A stretch of 64,000 bases of DNA. It comes from Bog-159 sp963738345. Its GTDB lineage: Bacteria > Acidobacteriota > Terriglobia > Bryobacterales > Bryobacteraceae. Shown piece by piece: positions 17,896 through 26,998 of the stretch; the first letter of the stretch is position 1; every line of letters begins with the position of its first letter. Where the stretch lies: contig CAVTWI010000002.1 of assembly GCA_963738345.1 (NCBI GenBank), forward strand, positions 806,001 through 870,000, read 5' to 3'. The notes below the pieces were generated by a model. It saw nothing but the letters and a program-made list of their open reading frames with translations. It ran no database searches and was not told the DNA's origin. The position numbers were made by a program, and so were the translations under genes.

Positions 17896-20544
17896 TCAGC
17901 TAGGGCAGCTCGTAACCTGATGACATGTTGCGCTTTGGCTGACGTAATCCAGCCATGCCTGGAGAGCCTTGGCATGTCCGAGGCAGACCTGTGTTGGAAT
18001 GGTCGAGAGCTCGCTTATGTAGCCTGGGACATTGAAGGCATTTACGTATTTCTGGGCGATGGTATTTGCCCCAAGCGAGAGCCAATAGTCATTTCCCGTC
18101 TCGCCAAGGTTGGGCGGAAGGGGCCCGCTGTCGCCGGTTGTATTTTTGGGCTGATAGTTGTAGAACTCGAACTGCTGGCTCTGCTGCTGCTGGTTGTTGT
18201 TGATGATTGGGGTAGTCGCGCCGGAGTTCCAGAGACTATAGACTCCTAGTTTGCCGCCGCCAAAAGGCCCGCCGTCGCGGGTCGACGGTAAGTTGGGGAC
18301 GTTCAGAGTGTTGTCCACGGTGCGATAGGCGACGGCGTGGCAGGCGATCGGCGATTGGGCGTTTTGCAACTGCCAATACTCGTCCTGGGTGTGGATCACG
18401 TATGGCTGGTATTTCTGCCAGCTAGCGCTGCCTTGAGGATAGGTTAGCGGAAAGGTGCTGAGCCGGCGCTGTTGCGCGTTCTCCGTGCCGAGCATGATGG
18501 CGTCCAGAATGGACTCGCGCCCGTTAAGGTAATAAATGATGTCGCTTTGGTTAGTCCTCCAGCTCTCGTTGCCAAGTGCTAGGCTATAGAGAAGCGGGAG
18601 AATATCCACGCTGCTACAGACATAGGAACGCGGCACGAGCGCATTCTGGTTTGGAAATTGTATGTAAAGCGGAATGTTGATGGCTTCGTCGTAAAGCGCG
18701 CCACCTTTCGTGTGGAGACCGTGAGAGCCACCGAAGTCGCCGTGATCGGCGGTGAGGATCACAACGGTGTTGTTGGCGAACGCTTGGCTCTGCGCGCTGC
18801 GGAGGTCGCTGATCACGGTGCCGAATTGGAAATCTACGCACGCCTGCATCCAGAAGTAGTAATTCAGGAAGTTGCACCATCCATCGACGTTGTTGATTGT
18901 GCCGTAGTTCTGGTTCGTGATCTTCTGGAACTGCGTCTGCAGATCCGGCTTGCCGCTGTGATTGCTCATCGAGTACGGCGTTACCGGATCGCTGTTGTTC
19001 CAGGCCGTGTCATAGCTTACGCCGGCCGCCGAGGTATTGAGCCACATGTGTACCGGTAGAGCGCTGGTTGAATAGAGTGAGGTTCCGGGGGCGTTGGAAA
19101 CCGCAGGGTTGGTAGGGAAGGCGGCTATGGTCGTTGATTCCGGCTCCATGGCCTGATTGCTGTTATACGGTACTGAGCCGTTCGGCGCAGGGACAGGCGG
19201 CGGGGTGAAGCCAGTGGCAGTCGGATGGTAGCCCGTCGTCGGCTTGCAATAGTCGACGTTGGACGGCTGAGGGCAGGTGGGCGCGCCGTTCATAAGCCGA
19301 AGGAGAATGGGAATTGTTGGATGTCGTGAGGGTTCAGGAAGCTGACTGCGGCGAACCATTTGTTGCTGGTGGGTGCTGCATTAGTAATCCACTTGTTGAA
19401 TGCGTCTGCGACGGCTGCGTCGTTAAGCGCCGGGTAGGTAGGGTAGTTTGAGCCCGACAGGTTGTAGTTAGGAACGTCGTTATCGCCGGCGGGGAGCCCG
19501 ATTACATTGCTGCCGCTGAGATTCCCAAAGTTGCCGGAATTGCCCTCCAGGATCACGTCGCCGTTGGGCGACGGGTAGGGATAGAAATATGCCGAGTCCG
19601 GCGGCGGCGCGCCGGGCGGGGTCGGGACCGAGTAGTTGCTGCTAGGGTTGAAGTCCTTGAAGCCGTAGTCGCTTGGGCCGTTCCCTCCGACGCTGCAACT
19701 GAACGTGCTCTCGGTCGGGTTGTCAGAGAGGTGCCACTTCCCTATCCAGACGCAACTGTAGTTAGGCCCCGGGGTCGGCTGCGAAAGTACGTCTCCAATG
19801 CACGGGAAGCCCTGCCCAGGCGTCAGGACGCTGTTCACCATCTGCTCCCACGGCTGGAGAGCGGGCGGGTACTGTGGTGAACCTTGCGGGGGAGGATCCT
19901 GCGTGGCGAAGATGCAGGTTTGCTGCGAATAGAGGCCAGTAAGCAGCGCCGCGCGGTTGGGGGAACAGTCGGTCGCGGCACCGAAGTAATTGGCGAAGGC
20001 ATATGAGTTGTTCCGAATCGCGGCTATGTTCGGCAGGATGTTGTCGAGGGCCTGCTGACCAGACACTGAGCCGGTGGTGGTGTTCGCGCTCGGGAGCCAG
20101 CGCGGGGCGCGCATCTGATCCACGATGATCATGAGGATGTTGTACTGGGGAAAGCCTTGCGAGGCTTGTGTCTGGCCGCCGGTACAAGGTGAAGCGCAGT
20201 TCGATTGCGACGTTGGCTTCACGGGCCGCCGCCGGTCAGGATGCTGCGATCCCGCGCCAAAGAGCCAGCGCCGCCTGGGCGCATCCTGCGGGCCCGGTGG
20301 ATTTACTCCTACGGGAAGCGGTGGCGGAAGCACGCCGGCCTTAATCGTGTCCGACGCGCATGGCTGCACGTTGCCGAACGAGTCCTGGAAGGTAGTAGGT
20401 CGGCGGGGTCGCGGGCGACTGGGCTTCCGCCCGCTGCGCGACCGCGCCCGTCACGGCTGCCGCTCCGAGGGCGCCGATAAATGTCCGCCGATTTAGTTTG
20501 ACATCTATGCTTTGCTCGATGTGTCTCGTGTCATCCATGGCCAT
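17896..20544 (-). CDS. Tat-exported sulfatase, frameshifted
   Basis: Alkaline-phosphatase-superfamily sulfatase. The N-terminus has a Tat-like signal (NRRTFIGALGAAAVTGAVAQ); then NILMIIVDQMRAP, the formylglycine motif CSPNRAALLTG, GKWHLSD, and the metal site ILTADHGDFGGSHGLHTKGG. Three frames must be joined: breaks lie near 20350 and near 19290 (after FLNPHDIQQFPF). Total about 880 residues, longer than typical sulfatases (450-600), with extra Pro/Asn/Ser-rich loops. GAGAGG precedes ATG 20544, and a promoter is at 20566-20595. The matching FGE is in the same operon, which suits Tat export after cytosolic maturation. Substrate unknown. Confidence 0.88.
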
Positions 20545-20565
20545 ACCTCTCGAGTGCGTTGGTCC

Positions 20566-20595
20566 AGTATGCGGCGGGGATTCACTTTGTGTCAA
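20566..20595 (-). promoter_or_regulatory. Promoter of the sulfatase operon
   Basis: Minus strand: a perfect TTGACA (20590-20595), an 18-bp spacer, then CATACT (20566-20571, four of six). Transcription would start near 20559, about 15 bases before the sulfatase ATG. Confidence 0.55.
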
Positions 20596-20599
20596 GGGC

Positions 20600-20839
20600 T
20601 AGTGCAAGAATTCTTTGGCTTGGTCTTTTGACTCGTGTGGGTGCGGTCGAATTTTTGATCGCTTACGAGGCGGGCCGGTGACTAGTGGACGCAGAGTGAA
20701 CGGTCGGATGGCTGCTCGCGTAGTCGTCGGTATCGCTTCGTTCGCCAGCGTGGCAGTTTGTGGTTTGCCTGGCACGGCTTTTCCAACTTCGGCTGTTCCG
20801 AAAACGGCAAGAAGTCCCATTCCCTTCCGCCGGGGTAGA
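20600..20839. other. Intergenic stretch without a recognisable gene
   Basis: Between the sulfatase promoter and the XRE-cupin stop codon. Open frames exist on both strands but none has a start signal or a recognisable motif. The 3' side joins the sequence that is duplicated at 13697-13850. Confidence 0.4.
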
Positions 20840-21430
20840 TCATCCCGCGCCGGCGGTCACTACAAGGGCGGTGGCACCGCGGCGGGTGGCGCTGCGGTAG
20901 CTGTGGGAGACGGTGGAGTCGAAGTAAACGGCGTCGCCGAGGAACAGGGTGTGGGATTCTTCTGCAACCTGGAGGAGGAGTTTGCCGGCCATGACGTAGA
21001 CGAATTCGATGCCGGGGTGGGCGTGGGGGCGGGCGCTGGCGGCGGGCACGGGTAGGAAGTGGGCGTAGTAAGCGTCGAAGCGGCGGTTGGCGACGGGAAA
21101 GTCGAGGTTTTCGAAGAAGTAGGCGGCGTCGGGGAGATCGGGGGCTTCGGGAAAGCGGAGGCGGTCGGCGCGGCGGACGATTTCGAACATGGGTTTGGGC
21201 TCGGGGTTAAAGAAGTAGTCGAGGCCGACGCTGAAAACCATGGAGATGCGGAGGAGGGTGGGGAGAGTGGGATGCATGACGCCGCGCTCGAGTTTGGAGA
21301 GCATGGCGGGGGAGAGTCCGGTATGTTTGGCGAGTTGGACGAGGCCCATGCTTTTGCGCAGGCGGAGGCGGCGGAGTTTGGGGCCGATGGCGTAGAGTTT
21401 GAGTCCGGTGTCGATGGTTTTGGAGGGCAT
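20840..21430 (-). CDS. XRE-family regulator with C-terminal cupin domain
   Basis: Transcription factor of 196 residues. The helix-turn-helix is at about 17-70 (KLRRLRLRKSMGLVQLAKHT, SPAMLSKLERGVMHPTLPTL), followed by a cupin barrel at about 120-196 (ARPHAHPGIEFVYVMAGKL, DAVYFDSTVSHSYRS). Such HTH-cupin proteins sense a small ligand and often repress neighbouring genes. Start ATG 21430 puts a promoter (21453-21481) immediately upstream; the longer frame to 21631 lacks support. The 3' 210 bp recur in decayed form at 13697-13850 on the far side of the sulfatase operon. Confidence 0.92.
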   Translation of the reverse strand: MPSKTIDTGLKLYAIGPKLRRLRLRKSMGLVQLAKHTGLSPAMLSKLERGVMHPTLPTLLRISMVFSVGLDYFFNPEPKPMFEIVRRADRLRFPEAPDLPDAAYFFENLDFPVANRRFDAYYAHFLPVPAASARPHAHPGIEFVYVMAGKLLLQVAEESHTLFLGDAVYFDSTVSHSYRSATRRGATALVVTAGAG

Positions 21431-21452
21431 GGGCGAAGGAGCTATTTTCTCT

Positions 21453-21481
21453 ACAGTACAACAAGTGTTCCGGATTATCAA
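21453..21481 (-). promoter_or_regulatory. Candidate promoter of the XRE-cupin gene
   Basis: Minus strand TTGATA (21476-21481), 17-bp spacer, TACTGT (21453-21458). The -35 is good, the -10 weak. Start of transcription would be near 21446, 15 bases ahead of the ATG. Confidence 0.35.
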
Positions 21482-21660
21482 AGGGCTGGGGTGGGGCGGA
21501 AGGATCCGCGGGTACGGCGAACTGTGTAACAAGAAGCGCGGGGGAGTGCTCCGTGTCCCGTGTGGACCTCTGGCGCCTAATCCGCGCCGCAGTGTAATAC
21601 GTAGGTATTGGTGGTGCCACGCCCCGGGCATCCGCTGGCTGGGGCGCCTTCGGGAACGGG

Positions 21661-21963
21661 CTAAGGATGCATTTCGGTTGGGGAATGAAAACGCCGGACG
21701 CGAATTTCCTTTTCCCGGCCGCGGGTCTTGGCAATGTCATAGGCGGATTGCATTCTCATGAGCGTGTCCATTTTGACGCCGAAGGCTTTCTCAATGCGAA
21801 GGGCCATCTCGCCCGAAAGATCAGCCTTGCCGTTAAGCAGACTGGATAGGGCGGGGCGCGACACCTGAAGAGCAGCGGCGGCGGCCGTGACGGTGAGGCC
21901 AGCGGGTGCAACGATCTCGGTGCGGATAAAATCGCCGGGGTGCGGCGGGTTCTTCATGGGCAT
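21661..21963 (-). CDS. higA: HigA-type antitoxin
   Basis: A 100-residue XRE/HigA antidote: NPPHPGDFIRTEIVAPAGLT and ALQVSRPALSSLLNGKADLS form the helix-turn-helix, followed by MALRIEKAFGVKMDTLMRMQ and a basic tail. It would bind the operon promoter and neutralise HigB. The toxin gene directly upstream (21981-22206) is broken, so the antitoxin is now without a working partner and may persist as a regulator. Confidence 0.92.
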   Translation of the reverse strand: MPMKNPPHPGDFIRTEIVAPAGLTVTAAAAALQVSRPALSSLLNGKADLSGEMALRIEKAFGVKMDTLMRMQSAYDIAKTRGREKEIRVRRFHSPTEMHP

Positions 21964-21980
21964 TTCGGGCGCTCCTGTAG

Positions 21981-22206
21981 TTAGTGATCATCCTCTAAGT
22001 TCACGTCGCAGATTTGGCGGTCGTCCAGGTCGATATAAAGGTCAGGCGGCGATTGCGTGTCACGCTCAAGCTCCATGTTCCCTTTCTGTCGCCGGAAACG
22101 CGAACACCTTCCGCAGTTTGTCCAGGGTATCGGGCGGAACGCCTTTGGGGCTGTCCTCCGAATAGAGCCGCTTCAGTCCTTTATGGACAAAGTTGCGTAT
22201 CTCCAT
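21981..22206 (-). pseudogene. higB: Broken HigB toxin gene
   Basis: Pieces of a HigB RNase are found in order but in three frames: MEIRNFVHKGLKRLYSEDSP ... LDKLRKVFAF, then GDRKGTWSLSVTRNRRLTF, then IDLDDRQICDVNLEDDH-stop. Between the first and second pieces some 20 residues (including the usual LPGWRLHQL segment) are missing, a real deletion and not a simple base-call error; a further one-base shift separates the last two. It ends 17 bases before higA. Confidence 0.85.
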
Positions 22207-22295
22207 TCCCGACTCTGTAACCCGTAGCTTAACACTTATCAAAGGCTTAAACAACAACGCGGAATGTAGTTTTCCGAGCAGTGGTGGCGGGCGCG

Positions 22296-23708
22296 CTAAG
22301 CACCGCCGGCGGCGGTGCGGAGAGTGGCGGCGGAGTTGTCGATGTCTAGCTTGCGCATCTTATATAGAAGGGCTTTGTAGTCGACGCGCAGGATTTTGGC
22401 GGCCTGCTTGCGATTCCAGTGGGAGGCGTCGAGCGCGCGCAGGATCGCCTCGGCTTCGGCTTTACGCTTGGCCTCGTTCACCTTTTCGAGGATGGGCGAG
22501 CCGGTGCTGGTTCCGGCGCCGGCAGGGTGAAAACGGATCACGCCTTCGGGCAACGATTCCCTGGTCTGCTGCGGCGCCGCCCGCAACTGCTGGGCGAGTT
22601 CGGCGGGATCCTGAATCACCATCAAACGCCGCATCATATTTTCGAGTTCGCGTAAGTTGCCGGGCCATTCATAATCGAGCATGGCCTGGCGCAGGGGGGG
22701 GGTGAGGAGCGCCAGGGTGGCGTCGTCGCCGCCGTGTTTGCGGAGGAAGAATTCGGCGGCGCTCTCGATGCCGGCTTTGCGATGGCGGAGCGCAGGCACG
22801 CGGAGGTTCACTACGTTCAGGCGGTAATAGAGATCGGCGCGGAAGCGGCCGTCGTCGATGGCCTGCATCAGGTCGCAGTGGGTGGCGGCCATCACACGGA
22901 CATCGAGCGCAATGCGGTCTTTGCCGCCGAGCCGTTCGCATTCCTTGTCCTGCAGGACGTGGAGGAGTTTGGCTTGCAGGCGAAAATCCATGTCACCGAT
23001 TTCGTCGAGCAGGATGGTGCCTCCCTGGGCCAGTTCGAATTTGCCCGGCTTGCTGTTGAAGGCGCCGGTGAAAGCGCCGCGCTCGTAGCCGAAGAGTTCG
23101 CTTTCGATGAGTTCGCCGGGAAGGGCGGCGCAGTTTAGTTTCAGGAAAGGCTTCGCGGCACGCGGCGAGTGGGCATGAATCTGGCGGGCGAGCACTTCTT
23201 TGCCGGCACCGGTTTCGCCTTCGATGAGGAGGGGGACGTCGGAGGCGGCGACGCGGCGCCACACGGATTGTATTTCGGGACCGATCCAGTTGGGGTTTAG
23301 GGAAACAGTGGAATCGGCGGGGGGGGGACCGGCAGGACGGTGATTGAGGGCGCCGGCGATGGCCGCATGCAAGGCATCCTGGCCCACAGGTTTGGTCAGG
23401 AAATCGGTGGCTCCGGCTTTGATGGCCTGGACCACAGTTTCGGTGGGAGCGGCACCGGAAACAATGATGACCGGCTGGGTGCGGCCGGCGTTCCGGATGT
23501 CGCGCAGGGTGGCGAGGTTGAGGTCCAGCAAAACGAGCGAAATCCAGGGATTGGAGTTGAGCGCGAACATGGCTTCGGGGCCATTTGCGGCAACTTCGGT
23601 GGCGTAGCCGAGGGAGCGCACCACCGTCTCACAATAACTGCGGGCTTCCAGTTCGTCCTCGACGATGAGGATGGTTTGGTCGGTTCTCATGCTCTGGGTG
23701 TCACTCAA
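22296..23708 (-). CDS. Sigma-54-dependent response regulator (PrsR/NtrC-like)
   Basis: Enhancer-binding activator of RNA polymerase-sigma54. Receiver at 10-125 with phospho-acceptor Asp62 (LVLLDLNL), AAA+ domain with Walker A GETGAGKE, sigma-54 contact GYERGAFTGA, Walker B TILLDEIGDM and Arg finger region NLRELENMMRRL, then a Fis-type helix-turn-helix (NRKQAAKILRVDYKALLYKM). The receiver is short: the usual M-P-x-M-D-G loop after Asp62 is missing, about seven residues. It is transcribed away from the EPS/PEP-CTERM genes and matches the PrsR position in such loci; sigma-54 promoters at 26265 and 57413 are candidate targets. Confidence 0.93.
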   Translation of the reverse strand: MSDTQSMRTDQTILIVEDELEARSYCETVVRSLGYATEVAANGPEAMFALNSNPWISLVLLDLNLATLRDIRNAGRTQPVIIVSGAAPTETVVQAIKAGATDFLTKPVGQDALHAAIAGALNHRPAGPPPADSTVSLNPNWIGPEIQSVWRRVAASDVPLLIEGETGAGKEVLARQIHAHSPRAAKPFLKLNCAALPGELIESELFGYERGAFTGAFNSKPGKFELAQGGTILLDEIGDMDFRLQAKLLHVLQDKECERLGGKDRIALDVRVMAATHCDLMQAIDDGRFRADLYYRLNVVNLRVPALRHRKAGIESAAEFFLRKHGGDDATLALLTPPLRQAMLDYEWPGNLRELENMMRRLMVIQDPAELAQQLRAAPQQTRESLPEGVIRFHPAGAGTSTGSPILEKVNEAKRKAEAEAILRALDASHWNRKQAAKILRVDYKALLYKMRKLDIDNSAATLRTAAGGA

Positions 23709-23746
23709 TTAAACAAGCGTGCTGGGTTAGTGTCAATTGTTGAGTT

Positions 23747-23765
23747 CTCTTAGAACCACTAAGAG
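23747..23765. promoter_or_regulatory. Inverted repeat in the divergent regulator/EPS intergenic region
   Basis: CTCTTAG (23747-23753), five-base spacer, CTAAGAG (23759-23765): perfect seven-base arms, 39 bases upstream of the sigma-54 activator start and about 160 upstream of the TPR gene. It could be an operator or activator site for either gene. Confidence 0.4.
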
Positions 23766-23926
23766 TCTGTCTTGAACCTGATTAAGGGATTCCCTGTTGG
23801 CGGTGGATCGCAAGTTTCCAAATCTTGGGGATTCCGGACCGATATTCGGGCGGCTGGAGGCAGTGGCGCGATGAAACTGTAGGGGTAAACGTCGTGGCGA
23901 GGCAACTGCAGGAATGAACTTACCTC

Positions 23927-26170
23927 ATGAACGTCCGGCTCCGGTATTTACTCATCGCGCTGCTCGTTGTGGCAGGGTGTGCGCGTTCGCCCAAACAGCG
24001 CGAAGCCCGCTATTTGGATTTAGGTAAGAAATTGTTGCAGAAGGGTGACTACGCCCGCGCGGGATTGGAATTTCGCAATGCGATTCAATCGGAGCCGGCC
24101 GATGCCGAGCCTTACTATCAACTGGGGCTGACTTATTTAGGGACGGGCAATCGCGGGGCAGCGCTGACGTGCTTACGCAAGGCCACGGAGTTGGATCCGA
24201 AGCACGCGGCCGCGCAATTGAAACTGGCGGGATTGCTGGCAACGGCGCGCGATCCGGCAACGTTGGCGGATGCCGAAAAACGCGCGCAGGGCGTGGCTGC
24301 CGCATTCCCGGGCAATACGGATGCCTTGAACACGCTGGCGATGACCGAACTGCGCTTGGGGAAGCCGGGGGAAGCGGAGCGGCACTTGGACCGGGCGCTG
24401 GCGCTGCTGCCCGGGAGCCTGGAATCGTCGGCGTTGCTGATGCGCGCCAAGCTGAGTGAGGGCGATGTGCAGGGGGCGGAGGCGGTGTTGCAGCAGTGCT
24501 TCCGGAATGCGCCACAGTCGGCGGAGGTGGCGCTGGTGATGGGGCGATTCTATCTGGTGACGCATAGGGAGCGGCAGGCAGATGAGCAATTCAGGCGGGC
24601 GCTGGGGATCGATCCGAAGTATGGACCGGCGCTTTTGGATTTGGGGATGACGCTTTTTCACGTGGGCCGGAAGGATGAGGCTGGAGCGATCTTCAAACGG
24701 CTGGCGGCATTGCCCGGCAAGGAGTACAAGCCGGTTTACGCGATCTTCCTTTTGGAAACCGGCCAGCGCGAGGGCGCGATCGCGGAGTTGGAGCGGTTGG
24801 CGAAGGCAGATCCGGCGGACCGGGTGGCGCGTACACGGCTGGTGAAGACGTACCTGGCGGCGGGAAGGAATGCGGAGGCGGACAGATTACTGGCGGGTGC
24901 GATCGCCAAGAATCCCAAGGATGCGGATGCGCTGTTGCAGCGGAGTGAACTGTTGCTCAACCGCGGGAAATATCAGGATGCGCAGAACGATTTGAATTTG
25001 GTGCTGCGTTATGAACCGGAGGCCGCGGAGCCACACGTGCTGCTGGCGCGTGTGGATGGCGCGTTGGGCAAGCCGCTGAACCAGCGGCAGGAACTGGCGG
25101 AGGCGCTGCGCTTGGATCCCGCGATGCTGGCGGCGCGATTGGATCTGGCAGGTTTGTTGGTGGCTTCGAAGGGCGCGGCGGCGGCGCTGGAGGTTTTGAA
25201 CCAGGCGCCGGAAGCGCAGAAGCGTGCGACGGCGTGGATCGCGCAGATGAATTGGGCGCTGCTGGAATTGGGCCGGCTCGACGAGGCGCGTAAGAACGTG
25301 GCGCGGGGGCTTGCGGCGGAGCGCTCGGCGGATTTACTGCTGCAGGATGCATTGCTGAAGACGAATGCGAAGGATTACAAAGGTGCGCGCGTTTCGTTGG
25401 ATAGAGCACTTCAGCAAAATCCGGAGGATGTGCGTGGTCTACGCGCGTTGCTGCAAGTCGGCGGATTGCGGGCGGTACGGCAGTATACAATCCTGCATGC
25501 ACGCTCGGCTGTGGTGCAGGCATTCCTGGGAGAATCGCTGGCGGCGAGTGGGGCTTCGGGCGAGGCGCGGACAGCTTTCGAGGCGGCACTGGCGAATGAT
25601 CCGCACTACCGGCGGGCGCAACTGGGGCTGGCGCGACTGGACGTGTCTGACGGGAAAGTAGACGCTGCGCAACGGCGGTTGGCGGGCTTGGCGGCGGGCG
25701 GTGCGGGCGATCCCGAACTGTGGCTCTATATGGGCTGGGTGGCGAATACGCAGAAGGATTATCCGCAAGCGGTGCTGTATTTCCGCAAGGTGGTGGATGT
25801 CGATCCGACGAATGTGGTGGCTTTGAATAACCTGGCGTATTTGCTCGCCACGCAAAGCGGGCAGTTCGACGAAGCCTTGCGATATGCGCAGCAAGTGAAA
25901 GAACTCGCTCCGGATAATAAAGGCGTGGACGATACGATTGGCTGGATCATGTATCGCAAGGGACTGTACCGGTCGGCCGTGAAATATCTGGAGAGCGCGG
26001 CTGAAGGGCAGGCGGATCCGGTGATCCGCTACCACTTGGGAATGGCCTACGTTAAGGCGGGCGACCGGCGCGGAGAGCCTGTGTTGCGCGCGGCTTTGAA
26101 GAGTGCACCGGGGCTGCCGGAGGCGCGTTTGGCCGAGCAGGTATTGGCGTCGCCCGGCCCAAAGTTTTAG
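23927..26170 (+). CDS. TPR lipoprotein of the EPS/PEP-CTERM locus (PrsT-like)
   Basis: A 747-residue protein with a lipoprotein signal (YLLIALLVVAGC, Cys18) followed by about 20 tetratricopeptide repeats over the whole length (for example AEPYYQLGLTYLGTGNRGAA, VALNNLAYLLATQSGQFDEA). Lipid-anchored TPR proteins of this size are a standard member of PEP-CTERM/exosortase EPS loci and probably scaffold polysaccharide export at the outer membrane. It starts at ATG 23927 with AGGA 14 bases upstream. It is followed by the PEP-CTERM gene and the export genes. Confidence 0.88.
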   Translation: MNVRLRYLLIALLVVAGCARSPKQREARYLDLGKKLLQKGDYARAGLEFRNAIQSEPADAEPYYQLGLTYLGTGNRGAALTCLRKATELDPKHAAAQLKLAGLLATARDPATLADAEKRAQGVAAAFPGNTDALNTLAMTELRLGKPGEAERHLDRALALLPGSLESSALLMRAKLSEGDVQGAEAVLQQCFRNAPQSAEVALVMGRFYLVTHRERQADEQFRRALGIDPKYGPALLDLGMTLFHVGRKDEAGAIFKRLAALPGKEYKPVYAIFLLETGQREGAIAELERLAKADPADRVARTRLVKTYLAAGRNAEADRLLAGAIAKNPKDADALLQRSELLLNRGKYQDAQNDLNLVLRYEPEAAEPHVLLARVDGALGKPLNQRQELAEALRLDPAMLAARLDLAGLLVASKGAAAALEVLNQAPEAQKRATAWIAQMNWALLELGRLDEARKNVARGLAAERSADLLLQDALLKTNAKDYKGARVSLDRALQQNPEDVRGLRALLQVGGLRAVRQYTILHARSAVVQAFLGESLAASGASGEARTAFEAALANDPHYRRAQLGLARLDVSDGKVDAAQRRLAGLAAGGAGDPELWLYMGWVANTQKDYPQAVLYFRKVVDVDPTNVVALNNLAYLLATQSGQFDEALRYAQQVKELAPDNKGVDDTIGWIMYRKGLYRSAVKYLESAAEGQADPVIRYHLGMAYVKAGDRRGEPVLRAALKSAPGLPEARLAEQVLASPGPKF

Positions 26171-26203
26171 AACTATTCCCAAAGATCGGCACCATGTCGG
26201 TGG

Positions 26204-26225
26204 GGCTCGCGGGCCGGTGCGAGCC
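26204..26225. promoter_or_regulatory. Inverted repeat upstream of the PEP-CTERM promoter
   Basis: GGCTCGC (26204-26210) and GCGAGCC (26219-26225), perfect arms with an eight-base spacer. It lies 40-60 bp upstream of the -24/-12 promoter and 34 bp after the TPR stop codon. It may be an upstream activator site for the sigma-54 activator or a weak terminator; there is no T run. Confidence 0.4.
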
Positions 26226-26264
26226 AAGTGATACACCTGCATGGATGTCGTCGCGAGGCGGTGC

Positions 26265-26280
26265 TGGCAGGCCGATTGCA
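26265..26280 (+). promoter_or_regulatory. Sigma-54 (-24/-12) promoter of the PEP-CTERM gene
   Basis: TGGCAGGCCGATTGCA fits the consensus TGGCACGN4TTGCA at every fixed position but one (position 6), with GG and GC ten bases apart. Transcription should begin near 26291, leaving about 30 bases before ATG 26323. It falls in the same locus as a sigma-54 activator gene. Confidence 0.8.
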
Positions 26281-26322
26281 CTTGGCAGCACGACGCAGTA
26301 CGCCCGAAAGGAACCTTACCGG

Positions 26323-26997
26323 ATGAATCTCCGCGGATGCTTTGTAATTGCAGCCCTATTCAGTGGGGCACTGGCGCAAGCCACGATTCTGCCACCGGGC
26401 GGATCGCCCCCCGTGCCTCCGACGGCATTGGGAACTCCGGTCACAGGACCGTATCTGGCCGATACCGGGTTACAGACTTTTGCGGGCACCAACTCGCTGG
26501 GCCAGACGACCATCACGGGCGAATACCGGGCTATGGTTTATTCCGATCCGGCCAACAACTTTTGCGCCGGTTGCCTGGATTTCTTCGTGCTGGTGGAGAG
26601 CAGCGCGGCTTCGCTCGATGCCATTGAACGCATCACGCTAGCGTCGTTCGGCAGTTTCCTGACCGACGTGGGGTATTCGATCGGCAAGGGCAGCGTGCCT
26701 GCGGGTGTGGCGCCGTCGACGGTAGACCGCAGCAGCAATGGCGCGGTGATCGGCTTCAACTTTGCGGCGCCGGCGGGCGTGCCTGTGGGCGGCGAGACTG
26801 AAGTTTTGGAAATTCAGACGAATGCCAAGTCGTTCATGACGGGCACGCTGCAGATTATCGACAGCAGCGTGGCGTCGGTGCCGGCATTCGATCCGTGCGG
26901 AGTGGTGCCGGAAGCCGGGTCGCTGAGCCTGACACTGCTCGGCGGTCTTTTGTTGGGCGCGGTGGTGATGGGCCGCCGAAGGCGCGCAACCAGATAG
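26323..26997 (+). CDS. PEP-CTERM-like exported protein
   Basis: A 224-residue secreted protein. Signal peptide LRGCFVIAALFSGALAQA; mature part beta-rich, Gly/Ser/Thr-rich, with a Cys pair in NNFCAGCLDFFVLVE; the C-terminus is VVPEAGSLSLTLLGGLLLGA followed by a basic GRRRRATR tail, i.e. the PEP motif, membrane helix and Arg tail recognised by exosortase. Start ATG 26323 follows AAAGGAA. Its own sigma-54 promoter precedes it. It ends one base before the chain-length gene. No exosortase gene is within the window. Confidence 0.85.
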   Translation: MNLRGCFVIAALFSGALAQATILPPGGSPPVPPTALGTPVTGPYLADTGLQTFAGTNSLGQTTITGEYRAMVYSDPANNFCAGCLDFFVLVESSAASLDAIERITLASFGSFLTDVGYSIGKGSVPAGVAPSTVDRSSNGAVIGFNFAAPAGVPVGGETEVLEIQTNAKSFMTGTLQIIDSSVASVPAFDPCGVVPEAGSLSLTLLGGLLLGAVVMGRRRRATR

Positions 26998-26998
26998 C

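Noticed and set aside
20599..20820. Minus-strand 73-codon frame between sulfatase and XRE-cupin genes
   Set aside because: No ribosome-binding site, no recognisable motif.
23895..23910. TGGCGAGGCAACTGCA as a sigma-54 promoter for the TPR lipoprotein gene
   Set aside because: Spacing is right, but the transcript would begin only about six bases before ATG 23927; unless the mRNA is leaderless this is likely chance. Worth keeping in mind given the real site at 26265.
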